Assembly (NCBI GenBank): GCA_009776625.1
Contig: WRNL01000033.1
Location: 1-13,328 of the forward strand
Reading direction: 5' to 3'
Length of the DNA stretch: 13,328 bases
Source of the DNA: Methanomassiliicoccaceae archaeon
Lineage (GTDB): Archaea > Thermoplasmatota > Thermoplasmata > Methanomassiliicoccales > Methanomethylophilaceae
Shown: one piece after another, positions 13,282-13,328 of the stretch
How positions within the stretch are numbered: position 1 is the stretch's first letter
Layout: every line of letters begins with the position of its first letter
Position numbers and translations under genes: made by a program
The notes under the pieces: generated by a model
Databases searched by the model: none
The model's input: only the letters and a program-made list of their open reading frames with translations
Told to the model about the DNA's origin: nothing

Positions 13282-13328
13282 ATGTCCGTAAGGAGGCCGG
13301 CCGCAGTGCAAACTTGCATGAGGGGGGG
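13282..13328 (+). CDS. Possible start of a gene cut by the window end
   Basis: ATG 13282 opens a frame (MSVRRPAAVQTCMRG...) that is still open at the end. GGGGGA at 13269-13274 is a fair ribosome-binding site. A competing TTG at 13248 with GAGGAG upstream opens a different frame. With only 15 codons visible neither can be confirmed, and the transcript could equally be a structured RNA. Confidence 0.25.
   Translation, partial: MSVRRPAAVQTCMRG

Noticed and set aside
13083..13319. N-terminal extension of topoisomerase I by up to 79 residues
   Set aside because: The extension crosses the topA promoter and shows no domain; the Toprim strand begins right at MRKLIITEK encoded from 13082.
1..13328. 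CRISPR array, insertion sequence ends, tRNA or rRNA genes
   Set aside because: No regularly spaced repeats, transposase-like protein, cloverleaf or rRNA-like segment was found on either strand by reading.

Overview
The window looks like a GC-rich chromosomal segment of a euryarchaeon, most likely class Thermoplasmata and possibly a Methanomassiliicoccales relative. This rests on archaeal-type S-adenosylmethionine synthetase, ribosomal protein L40e, a Thermoplasma-like nicotinate phosphoribosyltransferase, DUF4443 and receiver-DUF835 proteins, an archaeal-style topoisomerase I, frequent AGG (Arg) and ATA (Ile) codons, and A/T-rich TATA (box A) promoters that stand out in the GC-rich background. 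The class is inferred by eye from protein resemblance, not from a search.

Layout. Bases 1-2253 hold the 3' part of a large DUF4132/MolR(YehI)-like gene that enters from outside the window. A leaderless small zinc-finger gene (2328-2540) and RNase Z (2552-3454) follow as a tight pair. A promoter near 3520 starts a probable three-gene operon: methionine adenosyltransferase (3590-4816), a DUF4443 winged-helix protein (4843-5427) and a TIM-barrel sugar isomerase-like protein (5447-6418). Ribosomal protein L40e (6452-6601) has its own promoter, which overlaps the preceding stop codon. A second operon (6711-10067) carries an orphan receiver-DUF835 regulator, enolase and nicotinate phosphoribosyltransferase, with overlapping or nearly touching reading frames. 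A roughly 210-base spacer with two TATA-like boxes and a hairpin over a Shine-Dalgarno sequence leads to a small four-cysteine protein (10278-10565). A convergent spacer rich in inverted repeats separates it from topoisomerase I, which lies on the minus strand (10701-13082). The last 246 bases are a divergent regulatory region with a leaderless promoter for topA, a stem-loop with a GGAA loop, and a plus-strand promoter near 13210 whose gene is cut off by the window end.

Most genes are housekeeping: tRNA 3' processing, the methyl donor S-adenosylmethionine, translation, glycolysis or gluconeogenesis, NAD salvage and DNA topology. No CRISPR array, insertion sequence, tRNA or rRNA was seen, and I found no clear novel defence system. 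The points most worth a second look are the uncharacterised proteins co-transcribed with core enzymes, the histone-H1-like lysine/alanine/proline tail on topoisomerase I, and the structured spacers around 10221-10268, 10576-10691 and 13124-13287.
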